Source: Ziziphus jujuba
Lineage: Eukaryota > Streptophyta > Magnoliopsida > Rosales > Rhamnaceae
DNA length: 64,000 nt
Direction of reading: 5' to 3'
Assembly: GCF_031755915.1 (NCBI RefSeq)
Contig: NC_083383.1
Location: 20,139,001-20,203,000, forward strand
The position numbers were made by a program, and so were the translations under genes. Every line of letters starts with the position of its first letter. Position 1 is the first letter of the stretch. The notes under the pieces were generated by a model that saw nothing but the letters and a program-made list of their open reading frames with translations, ran no database searches and was not told the origin of the DNA. Of the stretch, positions 35,420 through 46,483 are shown piece by piece.

Positions 35420-35641
35420 AAAGGTGACTCTATTCAAACACATATTCAGTGACGCTGAAAGACAGCATCACTTATTGTTGTTTTTAGCGACCGTTTGACT
35501 TCGACAGTTTTTGAACGCGTCATATATTTATGGAATTTTAATGGATGCATTAGCCTCAGCGTCGTGGTTTTGTTTTTTCAGATACATTTGTTTCGTAACG
35601 TCACTAAGTTAACGTCGCTAGATCTCAATTTTCACATAATG
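35420..35641. repeat. CACTA right subterminal repeat region
   Basis: Contains AGTGACGCTGAAAGACAGC, TTTTTAGCGACCGTTTGAC, TTTTTGAACGCGTC and AACGTCACTAAGTTAACGTC, the counterpart of the left GCGAC-word region. Confidence 0.7.
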
Positions 35642-35969
35642 CTACAGGCTCGTATCAATGAGCACTATATGATGATACAGAAGTTAAAGGCATAACTTAT
35701 ACAGATGAAAGGTCAACCTTGGCATCACTCGATCAGTTCAGACGTTTCCATAATCTGATCATAACTTTCCAACCTCAATTTTAATTTATGCATACTACTA
35801 ATCTATGAACTCATGATAATGGATATTTCGCGATGATGCCTTGGTAAAAAAAAATATATAGCTGTGCCAAAAAGCCAACGATACAAGCGACTAGTTAACC
35901 ATCAGTCAATTCCAATCATACTTGATCAAAAATTCAAATTCTGAACGTTTTCTTAGATAAGGTGCTACA

Positions 35970-38900
35970 AGATTTATCATTTTATATCCATATTCAACCA
36001 TCATTTACTATTTACCTAAATTATATATTACTGCTTAAATTTCTCTCCATTCTCTCCTAATTAAGTTCAAATGCTTTTATTTGATTTCTAATCTATAATT
36101 TATAAAAATTTTCTTTTCTTCTCACAAAGAACAAACAATAATAATAATAAAATTATATATATGTATGAACAAGAGTTTCATGGCTTTAACAATTTTTTTG
36201 CACCTAAAAGTCTATGAGAAATGTTTCCCATTCCTTAGCCAGAAAGATATGTGACCATGAAACAAAGATTGAGTGGAACAAAATTGACAGGGTGGTAGAG
36301 TTGTGGAACCACCTATTTCTTCCATAATTTGGACCTCAACTTCATGGAACAATATACTATTGCTGAAACATAGAAGAATTGAAATCTTAGATCAAAACAT
36401 TAGGGATGGATGTTTTTTTCTTCTTAAAAAAAGAGTTTAATATGTATATATATATATAAATATATTTGTTCATCTTCTAAAGAATTCTTCAACTTCATTA
36501 TTTAATTATTTAAATTGTATATTGTAAAGATGTTTCAATTATACAAGATTTTTTAAAAATAATAATAATAATACATATAACAAGGAGAAAAATGAAGAGT
36601 TGGGGATTGAGGTGAGAGATGTATGATTGAAATTGAGGAAACAGAAATATTATTTTGGAAGCAACCAATCATTTGGGTAAAAAAAAAAAAATGTTGTTTG
36701 GATATGATCAATATGAAACATTTAAGAATTTTTAAAAATACAAATTTGTACTTTTAGACTAGATAAATTAAAAGTACTAAATTATTTATTAAATACCTTT
36801 GTCAGAAAATTTTGTACGAGGAACCCCCCCTAAAATTTGCCCAAATGAATCGTTGATAGGATGAAAACTGAGTCTGTTCAATTTAGTCAGTCTGATCTCA
36901 TTTATGTCCAACCCTAGTTGGCAAGAGTAGATTGGTCCTTAAACTATACAATATTTTGCACTTCGGTCTCTTAGTGTTATTTTTTCTTTTCTTTTTTTTT
37001 TCTTTTCTTTTTTTTCGTGTGGATGTGAACAATTTGCTTCCTCAGCTCTATTTTTGTTGCATCTATAGTTCCTATAGCCCATTTTTTGTCCCAAAATCCT
37101 ATTAATATGAAGGTAAAAGTGCAATCTAAAATAAATTAGTATTAGGCTGAATTTGGGATTGATTTTGGAGCTACAAAAATGATTATCAAATCATAATTGT
37201 TTGGTAAAATTCAAAAATTCTTTTTCACATGAATCTAAATACTTTGACTGCTATTTTTTATAACAGCAAAAAACTAACTTTGAAATTCTGATTTTAGCTT
37301 CTCTAATTATCAATAATTGAAATATCAAGTTTATCCCTTATTAAAAAGTTAATATCATTTTTATGCTATCGTTATTCTATTAAACAACATTATGATAAAC
37401 ATTATTTATTCTTTATTTTCAATTTATTATATTATATATAGAATATATATTGGATCAACATTTACAATGGTTGTGATGGAAAAGAATTTCGTTAAATATT
37501 TAGTAATATATGTTACATATAATAATAAAGTTATAATAATATAAGCAAAGATGTCATAATAAATAATGTACTTTTTAGTCACTATATAACATATTTTCAT
37601 TTAAGCACTATTGTTTACCAAATATTTAAATATTGATTTTCAATCATACAACAATTATGAAATAATAATTTACTAAACAGTTAAATTAATTATTATGCAA
37701 CTAATTCTTTCTATAACATATCTAATGTTGATTTCTTAAAGGCTACAGTAATACCAACTAAGCATTATAGTTCCTTGCATCCTAATTTTTGGACTAAAAT
37801 TAGTTAGAGTTTAAATACATTAAAAAATAATGTTCAAGGCACCAAATTACTTAGAAAGCAACATGACAAAGTAACGTGTCATTATTTTGTTAGGTTATAT
37901 TGAATCTCACTTATCTTTTTAGAGTTTAGTAACCCAAATTTAACTTTCATTAATTTTCTATTGTAAAATATTAAATACATATTTTACCCATGAAAGAAAA
38001 ATGTTAGGTGCTTCGAACACTATTGTATATCAAATTAGTAGTAATGTTATACCACCAATGTATCTATGACAAAGTATATTACAATTATATTAATAGTTGA
38101 AAAATAATAGAAACAAAAATATAAAATATTATAAAATATAAAAACCAAAATACATACTAATTGACATGTGAATCTGTTGAAACATTTCAATATTTCGTAG
38201 TGTGATTCCTAAGCCAAACTTTTCATCTAGGATTCCTAACGTGATTTATAATTTTTTTACAAAATATGATACCTTTATATTTAAATTGTTTTTTTAGGTC
38301 GAACTTCGTATTTTAAATTTGGAAGGACACTTTATATATTCTTTGTCAAACAATCCAAATCTTTCAATTAATCGAATTCAATGGTTTATATTTATCTTCT
38401 TATAAACCTTAAAATCTTTATATCTAAACTTTCTTATTTTTCACTAAATAATTTATTGAGTCAATATAATCTCTCTTTTCTAATTAAGCCCCCAGTCATC
38501 TTTCACTCTCCTCAACCCAAATTCCATTTTCCACAAATTTATCGTTCATATAATATGTCAATTGCCAAAAAAATCAACAAAAAGGAATTATATTCGTATA
38601 CCATAAATATAGTGCAATAAGCAAAGATCGAGATTGAAGCAATATACAATTAAAATTTCACAATCTGTATTTTGCAAATTGATTAGAAGCAAAAGCATCA
38701 AAATCTTGAAAGCTACAGAAATATTGAAATCTTGAGTGATATATTTGCATTTCACTAAAAGAAAAAAAAAATCAATAATATGTCCCATCGAATTAAATGT
38801 ACCCATAAAATTGTTCCTGAGACGCATATATAAATTTCTTTCTTTCTTTCTTTCTTTCATTCTTTTCTTTCTTTCTTTTTTTCTTTTTTTTTTTCCCCTC

Positions 38901-39056
38901 TCTCTTTGATGAAAAGAAAGAAAAATATTTCATTTCTAAGGATTAGAGTCTAGGAATTGAGTATAATAGGTCTCATCTAGCGACAGTTCTAATAGACTTT
39001 TCATCTAAAATTCAGCAGAATTTCCTATAGCTTAAATACAATCCCTATTGTACTTA
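35970..39056. other. AT-rich spacer between LTR-like sequence and gypsy element
   Basis: No gene recognised. 36160-36420 is less AT-rich and could be an old exon or UTR, but no frame stands out. 37137-37330 resembles a small hAT-like non-autonomous element (TTTGGGATTGATTTTGGAGC) without provable ends. A TTTC microsatellite is at 38836-38895. Confidence 0.4.
38836..38895. repeat. (TTTC)n microsatellite
   Basis: TTTC repeated with a few interruptions for about 60 bp, ending in a T-run. Confidence 0.9.
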
Positions 39057-41467
39057 TGGATAAAAACACTTCAAATACTATTCAATGACAACAACAGCCT
39101 CATTGGCCATTACAACTTCAAAAATATATTTATTTTCAAATATAATAAGTAATGAGTCTCAAACCCAATCATAATGAAGTAAGGAAAGATAAGTAATATG
39201 GGGTTATACATATCAACGTTTGCCCATCAGAACAGTTCTAGGAGTATAAGTATTTGATTCAAAGAAAGAGAGTGTATATATATATTTGAGTAGAAGTCCA
39301 CAAAGTACCAAAGATATAGAAAAATTGACAGTGGAGGATGGATGCGATGATGATATTTAGAAGCTGGTGTGGTATCTATCAACAGTAGCCTAGGGAAATA
39401 ATTGAAAATATAAAACATGAGACAATCTTAGTGAGTGAACATCAATGTATAGTAATATATATATACATATATATATATACACTAAGAAACCCATTTCTTC
39501 AAAACCTTGCTTCCATTCTTTTAAATGTTCCCTTGTTCAGGAAAGTGCTTTCACAAAACTTATCGAATATGTTTACAAAATAAAATATAAGAAATTGTGA
39601 AATTCATTGAAAACCATCGAATTCCACAAGAAGATTCAAATCTCATAATACATTATCAAAAAATGTAGAGGCATTTTAGAACATATAGAAAATCATCGAA
39701 ATCTATTGAGAATTCAATCCATAATCATATCAATCCCATTTATGAACATATAATCCCTCAATTTCATGTACAAACATATAATCCATTGATTTCATGTATA
39801 TACATATGATCTATCCATCTCACATATAGACATATAATTCATCAATCTTGTGAAATCCTTCCACTATAATATGTGCTTAATGCTGTCAAGTAACCCTCGA
39901 AATCCCAAGGTCTCATAGGATAGAGGGGGAGAGATGAGAAATATCATCACAAACCTTTAGCATCGTAAGGGAAACTTGACAGGACTTTATCATCACTTGC
40001 TATAGTTGAGGATGGCAATATATATATGCATCATGGCCATAATCAATATCTAATATATTCATTGGTACTACTCAGTTAAATCAAATATTATCATTCTACC
40101 ATTATCCATCACATGTTATAAAATCATATATATATGTATATATATATAAAATTCATGTTGCTTGAGACATAAATATAATGATAGAAATTGTATTCATGAC
40201 CTAAAACATTTCCAAATGAATATTATCTCATAGAGGTGGCTTAAACTTGACCAGCAACATCACATTTTGTCCCACTTTGGTACCTAAAATTATACCAAAA
40301 TATTCTGTTAAATCAAGGAAATACATACTACTTGTTCTATGCATGCTCGAGACCCTAATGTTGTGTTTAAAACCCATCAATTATAAATTTATATACTAAT
40401 TCCTCCAAATCCTACAAAAATTCATTTTTCTCGTGGGTTCAAATTGAGCATTTTCCATATTTACACAATTTCTTAAAATTGAGGTATGGGTTTTCTTCCA
40501 TACATCATTATAGGCTTAAATTAACTAATAATTGCTATGAAGAACACCCCATAACCAACTAATTGTTTCAAATCGAAACACTTTAACCCATAATTGTGTC
40601 TTTCTTAAAACTCAACTAAAATCCACAACTTCTCTGTCTAAAAAAGGCCTAAGACATGTATAACATGGATATACCTTCTATTGATGCCAACGATGTCTAT
40701 GGGTTGCTAGAAAAATAAAAGAAAGTTTGATCCTGAAACTAAATCTTAGGTTTTGGTAAAATAGAGAGATACTTGGACTAAAATAACATAAAAAACGAAT
40801 TTAGGGGGTTGAAAACTAGTGGAAACGACCTTCTTTTGTTTCAAAACTTACTGGATTTTGGCGATCAAAAAATAGATCTCACATGAATTTCCAATCGGAT
40901 TCTAGCCAACTCTGGTCACTATATGGTGAAAGCTTGGTGTTAATGTGTTACTCACTCTACAAGCTTTCCAAAAGTACCAACAGTGAAGTAAACGTAGGTC
41001 TATAACTCAAATATATAGGTTTGAAGATGTTAAGTTAGAGAAAGAAGTATGGAGGCAGAGAGAGAAAGATAACGTAGAGAAAACATGAAAGATGATTGAA
41101 ATTTGGACCAAAATCACATAAATTTGAAGGGCTCCCATAGAACTCTTGAGATCGATTGAAAATATCAAAATGGTTTGAGTTGGGTTGGATTTCAAAGAAA
41201 TATCTCCAGTTAATCTCGAGTTGTTTTGAATTTCTTATTTACAAAAATACCATAGTACTGTTTTGGTCATAACATTCAAATTGTAACTCTACTTTTGACA
41301 TGGCACACGTCTCCGAAGTCATATCAACAAGCTCGGTGCAATGGTATCAAATTAAATGCAAATTCAAGATTTAACAAAAGGTGAATATTTTACCTTCTAT
41401 GTGTCCCACTCAGTTAAATTTGGCCACACTCAAATTCTAATTTTTTTACTTAAGACGGGTAGTTACA
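39057..41467 (-). repeat. 3' LTR of the minus-strand gypsy element
   Basis: 2411 bp. Aligns with 46484-48869 throughout, for example AGTATTTGATTCAAAG / AGTATTTGATACAAAG, GGCAATATATATATGCATCA in both, and AGTACCAACAGTGAAGTAAA in both. Confidence 0.88.
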
Positions 41468-41468
41468 A

Positions 41469-41482
41469 CCTATCCCACTTAC
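41469..41482 (-). promoter_or_regulatory. Polypurine tract
   Basis: The minus strand reads GTAAGTGGGATAGG directly before the 3' LTR start TGTAACTACC, as expected for the plus-strand primer of a gypsy element. Confidence 0.75.
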
Positions 41483-41721
41483 AAAAATTTCATCCACAAA
41501 CTTTTCATACATAAATCAATGGAAATGATGCCGATACTAAGCTCGCATTTGCTCCTCAAGCATTCAAGTAGCATATTTAACTATAACATCTTCACTAACG
41601 GGATGGTCTTAGTACAAAGCACCTGATCTCTTTGATCTAAGATCTCAATTGAGTGCTCTTCATATGTCAAGTCTTCTCTCAACTAAAGGGGTTGAGTCTC
41701 CAATATATGTGAAGGACTGGG

Positions 41722-41910
41722 TTAGTACTTGTGATGCATAAACACATGAAAAATGTCATGGATAAGCATAAGGCCAATAGGCAAAGCAATTATATAAGCC
41801 ACTTGTCCAACCCTCTTAGTAATCTCATAAGGCCCATTATACTTAGGACTTAACCTCCCACGTTTTCTAAAATGTACCACACCTTTCCTTGGTGACAATT
41901 TCGAACTCAA
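41722..41910 (-). pseudogene. Gypsy integrase C-terminal remnant
   Basis: The frame reads LSPRKGVVHFRKRGRLSPKY, NGPYEITKRVGQVAYIIALP and IHDIFHVFMHHKY: the conserved end of the integrase region in plant gypsy elements (SPMKGVMRFGKKGKLSPRY pattern). It ends shortly before the polypurine tract. Confidence 0.85.
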
Positions 41911-42196
41911 GATCCTTTCTTCTCACATCTACATAACTTTTCTATTTATCTTGAGCCACTTTCAACTTGTCATGAATGATTTTGACCTTGTCTACTATCA
42001 TTTGGACATAATCAAAGCCTATGACATGTTTCTAAAATGTACCGCACCTTTACATGGTGACAGCTTTAAAGACACTTTACCTTTAATTTCAAACTCAGGA
42101 TCCTTTCTTCCACATCTGCATAACTTTTCTTTTTATCTTGAGTCATGAATGATTTTGACCTTGTCTACTATCATTTGGACACAATCAAAGCCTATG
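41864..42196. repeat. Tandem duplication of about 165 bp within integrase
   Basis: 41864-42023 and 42029-42196 match from TTTCTAAAATGTACC(A/G)CACC to CAATCAAAGCCTATGA. The duplication disrupts the integrase C-terminal coding region. Confidence 0.85.
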
Positions 42197-42199
42197 AGT

Positions 42200-42900
42200 T
42201 TCCTTTTACCAAATCCATTACAACAAAGAAGTTGTCTTACATCGTTTCGCATATAATACCTTAAAAAGTACCATTCCAATACTTAAATAGTAACTATTAT
42301 TGTGGGTGAATTTTGCCAAAGCTAAGTAAGTCTCCCTACTTCTTTGAAACTACAAACAAAAGTCCTTAATATATCCTTCACTGTATAGTTCTCTCTGATT
42401 GTCCATTAATCTAAGAATTAAAAAGCATTACTAAAGTACAACTGAGTACCGCAAGCTTCCGGTAAGCTCTACCAAAACCTGGATATAAACCATGTGTCCC
42501 TATGTAATTTAATGGACATAAGAACTCTATGCAAACTCATACTCATAATCTTCTTTAAGAAGAGCTCGACCAACGACTATGGAGAACCAATCTTAATAAT
42601 TGGTATGCGGACTTTGTGAGTCGATCAATAATCACCTAAATACCATCATGACCTTTTTCAAGTGTGAGAATGTTAAATACAAAGTCCATTATTATATGTT
42701 CCCATCTCCATTTGGGAATACGTAAAGATTGTAGAAGTCCCTGAAGTCTTCTATCTCTCGGCCTTACTTTTTCACAAACCAAACACTTAGCCACATATCC
42801 TGCAATTTCTCTCTTCATCTTGACTGACCAATAATATTCGCATAAATTAAAATACATCTTAGTACCACCATGATACATAGCATAGGTTGAGCTCTATAGT
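42200..42900 (-). pseudogene. Gypsy integrase zinc-binding and core remnant
   Basis: From 42878 down to 42636 the frame gives MYHGGTKMYFNLCEYYWSVK, KREIAGYVAKCLVCEKVRP, then RWEHIIMDFVFNILTLEKGH: H-H-C-C zinc-binding module and start of the catalytic core. Expected histidine and cysteine pairs are mostly present. The core downstream is broken by stops. Confidence 0.85.
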
Positions 42901-43289
42901 TCATCAAGAATCTCTTTTCTGAATTATTTATCCATGAGAACACAAAGTCGTGTCCCTATAACCGAAGCTCGATCATCTTTAATTATGAAGCCTGTCCTTA
43001 ATCCTTTCTTACCCTTATCTCTCAACCTTAGCATTCTAGGATCATGCAACTAAGCATCAAGAATCTTACCGATAAGTATTGGTCTAACTAGGAGAACTCC
43101 TATTAAGCCAATACTAAAGTAAACTTCTAACTTCCCCGACTCCATAACCAAAGGAAAATGTACTATTTGTATGTGAGCTAAAGAACTTGTAGACCTTTTA
43201 TTAAAAGCATCAGCTAATACATTAGCCTTAGTGTGATTATAGTCCTTAAGTTACTCCATCCATTTTTTATGTCTCAAGTTTGTCTTTTT

Positions 43290-43478
43290 TCATGAAAAGA
43301 TACTTAAGGCTTTTATGATCAATGAAAATTTGACAAGTAGATCCATAAAGATAGTGCCTAATATCTTCAATGCGAACACCATGATAGTAAGCTCCAAGTC
43401 ATGTGTAGGATAGTTCAACTCATGCTTTTTAAGCTGCCTAGAAACATAAGCAAGCACCTCAAGATGTTGAATTAACAC
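43290..43478 (-). pseudogene. Gypsy RNase H remnant
   Basis: Reads [20 protein letters not shown] then [12 protein letters not shown], matching the [21 protein letters not shown] pattern of gypsy RNase H. A frameshift follows. Confidence 0.85.
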
Positions 43479-43632
43479 ACATTCTAAACCTTGTCATAAA
43501 GCATTAGTATATATCTTAGAACCTTCATTACCTTTAGGAAGTGTTAGGAAAAGTGCCGAAGTCAACCTCTTTTTAAGATCCTAGAAACTTTGCTCATACT
43601 TGTCATTCCATTCAAGTTGACTTCTTTCCTAT

Positions 43633-44500
43633 TCAAATAATGAAGAGCACAGCTATCTTGGAGAAACCTTTAACAAAGTGACAACAATAACCTACCAACT
43701 TAAGAAAACTTAGTACCTCTGTCACATTAGTAGGTTGTTCCAAATTAATCATTGATTCAACCTTCTGTGGATCCATGTATGTGCCTTTTTCCAAAATAAT
43801 ATGTCTAGAGAAACCCACTTTATTCAACCAAAATTCATACTTATTGAACTGAGCATAGAACTTATGTCCCTTTAAGATTTGCAAAACCAACCACAAATGC
43901 TTCTCACGCTCTTCCTCTTTATGGGAAACCAAAATATCATTGATGAAGAAAATGACAAATCAATCTAAGAACAGAGAAAACACTTTATTCATTAGGTCCA
44001 CAAAAGCTTTGGGGACTTAGTCAAACCAAAGGATATCATCAAGAACTTATAGTGTCATATCCAGTTTAGAAAGTCATTTTAAGAATATTAAATTCCTTAA
44101 TTCTCAAGTTATGATATCTTGACCTCAAGTTAATATTGGAAAACACTTTAGCACCTTAAAATTGAACAAACAAATCATCAATGCACAGTAGAGGATACCG
44201 ATTCTTCAATGTGACCATGTTCAGTTATCGATAATCAATACACAGTCTCATTAAACCATTCATCTTTTTCAAAATAAAACTAGTGCACTCTAAGGTAACA
44301 AACTTAGTTTAACAAAACCTTTACCAACTGACTCCTACAATTAAACTTTTAACTCCTTCAACTCAGCTGTAATGGAGGCGAAATCAATAGCAAAGGCTAT
44401 CTCCCATTCTAAAAGCAAACCTGAAAGATCATCGGGAAACATATCTGGAAAATCACACACCACAAGATTATCCTCAAGTCTTACCTCACTAGTTCAAGTA
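43633..44500 (-). pseudogene. Gypsy reverse transcriptase remnant
   Basis: The open part (43932-43633) has EEEREKHLWLVLQILKGHKF, FNKYEFWLNKVGFSRHIIL, then a linker with VLSFLKLVGYCCHFVKGFSK. The upstream palm region extends to about 44500 in several frames, interrupted by stops; the DD motif lies just upstream of 43932 in broken frame. Confidence 0.8.
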
Positions 44501-44859
44501 TCCAAAATATAAGTTAGGTACCATTTACACCCTATTTAAAGTAATTAATGACTAGATAGTAGAAATTAACCTTAAGAAAAGAATTCTACTTTCTTTATGG
44601 AATATACCCTCAGGCAATCTAGGTCATCTAAAGGTAACTTCTTTTCTATAGCAGTCCACTTAATCATAACTGGTGTCAAGCCAATTCATCCCTAAAATAA
44701 TATCTAACCCTTGAAGCTCTAACAGAACCAAATCTACCTCCATATCCTAGTCCTCAATGGTGATCACACATCCCTTCCACAATTAAGTTAACCACAAGGA
44801 CACTTCTGTGGGTGTGAAAACCTCTATAGTTGAATATAAAAGAATAGGATCTTTACCAA

Positions 44860-44960
44860 CCCATGCTGCTAGACTACGTCATACCAAGGAATGCATAGCT
44901 CCAGGATCAATAACAATATAGGCGTTAGACCTAAAAATCAATATCATACTTGGAACTAAA
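44860..44960 (-). pseudogene. Gypsy aspartic protease remnant
   Basis: The minus strand encodes IVIDPGAMHSLV followed by a stop, the active-site loop usually read as (V/I)IDSGATHSF(I/V). The catalytic Asp is kept and Ser is changed to Pro. Confidence 0.65.
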
Positions 44961-45233
44961 TTAGGTATGGCTAGAGCCTCTTGTTGGGTCATTGAAAAGA
45001 CTTTTTCTCTTACCAATAGTCATCCCCGCTAATCACTACCTAAACCTCTCAATGCTATTAATGCCCTACTATTAGAAGAAGCAGTGTTAACCAGTCCCAC
45101 TTGAGCGCCCTACTTACCATCCCCACTAGTCTACTATTACTAGTAGCTAAAATCGTCCTACTGATAGGATCCAATTTCCTAATACCGGTAACTAGACATA
45201 ATAGCTCTCATACCACCTCTAAAATGAAAAGGA

Positions 45234-46400
45234 CACTCTTTCTAAAAATTATCATGCCATCCACAATGGAAGCACCTTTTTTTCTCTCAGGCACACCCTT
45301 GCATGAAATCTACAACAAACGTTACAAAGAATATCTGTGATCTACTAGATCAGCCTCCTTGCCAATGTAATGCGTAGAATAGACAAAACACTACATTACC
45401 AACACACTATTGGCTACTACAATGATTGTGTGTACCTCCACGATCTCCATTACTATTGGCACAATGACTACTCCTTAGGAAACCATAACTACCAGGTGGT
45501 CTTGATCCTTAATTGCACTCCTTTGATGACCCCTAACAAGAAGTGCCTAAAGATGTACCCTTTAAAAGCTCAACATTGAAGCTTATGCACGGTAGATCGT
45601 CCCTAACTGTAAAGCCACCTCTTAAAGGACTGATAGGTAGGATGATGAGTTCTTAAGACACCCAATGCTATATTCTCATTTAATCTATTTAACAATCAAT
45701 TTTTCTTTGTGTTGTTGTCCATAATCATGAAGTGACGAAACTATGATGGTTCTTTAAATTTCTTCTCATACTCAGTGACGGACATGCTTCCTTTAGTCAA
45801 GTTCTCAAACTCTAATCTTTTTGTCTCTCTAAAAGTAGGAGAACAAATTTTATATTGAAAGCATCTTAAAACTTTTTCCAAGTGTAATATCTTAATGCTC
45901 TTTTATTAACCACCAATTTCAAGCATCAACTTCCAATAAGAAACCTGCAATTCTCACCTTGTTTTGATGGGGTCATTGCATACTTTTATCTAGAATCTTT
46001 TTAATTTTCGATAATCAAGACAAGGCTTTCTTATGTTCAATAGCACTAGTAAAATTTATTGCCCCCTAACTCCCTAGCTCGCTTAACATAAAGGCTAGTA
46101 CAAATACTTCTAGCTAAAAACTCAACTAGGTGTTTTATAGACATACTCTATATGCAATCTCATCTGCACATTCATCTGGAACTTGTTGACCTCGAGTCCA
46201 CCACGTCCATATGTAGGAGAGATCTTTAGACCTATATAAAAGATAATGAATTTGAAATATTACGTCCAAAAAGTACAAAAATCCAAATAACAATAATGAG
46301 CTCTAAAAAATGGCATGACATTAAAGGAAGAGGATAATATGACTCGAAAGCCATGCCTCCATCAAGTAAACTTCAAGAACTAGAAAATATCAAGAATAAA
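45234..46400 (-). pseudogene. Gypsy gag remnant
   Basis: 45890-45725 encodes TFRETKRLEFENLTKGSMSV then TEYEKKFKE, the retrotransposon gag signature. A zinc-knuckle-like CFHCGWHDNF-stop-KEC lies at about 45234-45275, with one residue fewer than the C-x2-C-x4-H-x4-C norm. Several stops and frameshifts occur throughout. Confidence 0.7.
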
Positions 46401-46463
46401 TAATGAGATACCAATGAAAAAGGATTACATGAAAGTGCAATCCTATAGGAACTTGGAACCTAA

Positions 46464-46476
46464 TGCTCCGATACCA
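46464..46476 (-). promoter_or_regulatory. Primer-binding site, tRNA-iMet type
   Basis: The minus strand reads TGGTATCGGAGCA, seven bases after the 5' LTR end; differs by one base from the usual TGGTATCAGAGC core. Confidence 0.8.
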
Positions 46477-46483
46477 AGGTAAG

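Larger units (their letters stand above)
30576..35641 (-). mobile_element. CACTA (En/Spm) transposon, non-autonomous, with tandem arrays
   Basis: The 5066-bp element begins CACTACTAGAATCCC, a standard CACTA terminus, preceded by CTA (30573-30575). It ends TTTTCACATAATG, a decayed inverse of the start (9 of 13 against TTTTCTAGTAGTG), followed by CTA (35642-35644), a matching 3-bp duplication. The ends are full of GCGAC/GTCGC words typical of CACTA subterminal regions. The body has a small transposase-associated remnant on the minus strand (31656-31883) and two tandem arrays (33610-34432, 34440-35110), but no transposase gene. It lies within an LTR-like sequence whose matching blocks resume on both sides. 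Confidence 0.85.
26971..35969 (-). repeat. Long solo-LTR-like gypsy sequence, minus strand, split by a CACTA element
   Basis: The minus strand starts TGTAGCACCTTATC at 35969, a long-LTR gypsy start like TGTAAC... of the element at 39-49 kb. Blocks match those LTRs in order: CATAACTTTCCAACC (30528 region) and CTCGTATCAATGAGC (35648) against CTCGTTTCAATGAG (48708), and a GGATCACTATG / GGTCACTAT block. The CACTA element lies between the matching blocks. No gag-pol adjoins, hence solo LTR or remnant. The left end is uncertain: TGTGTCAAAACCCC at 26971 is the best TG start I see, without a matching target duplication. A (GA)n tract is at 30322-30344. Confidence 0.5.
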
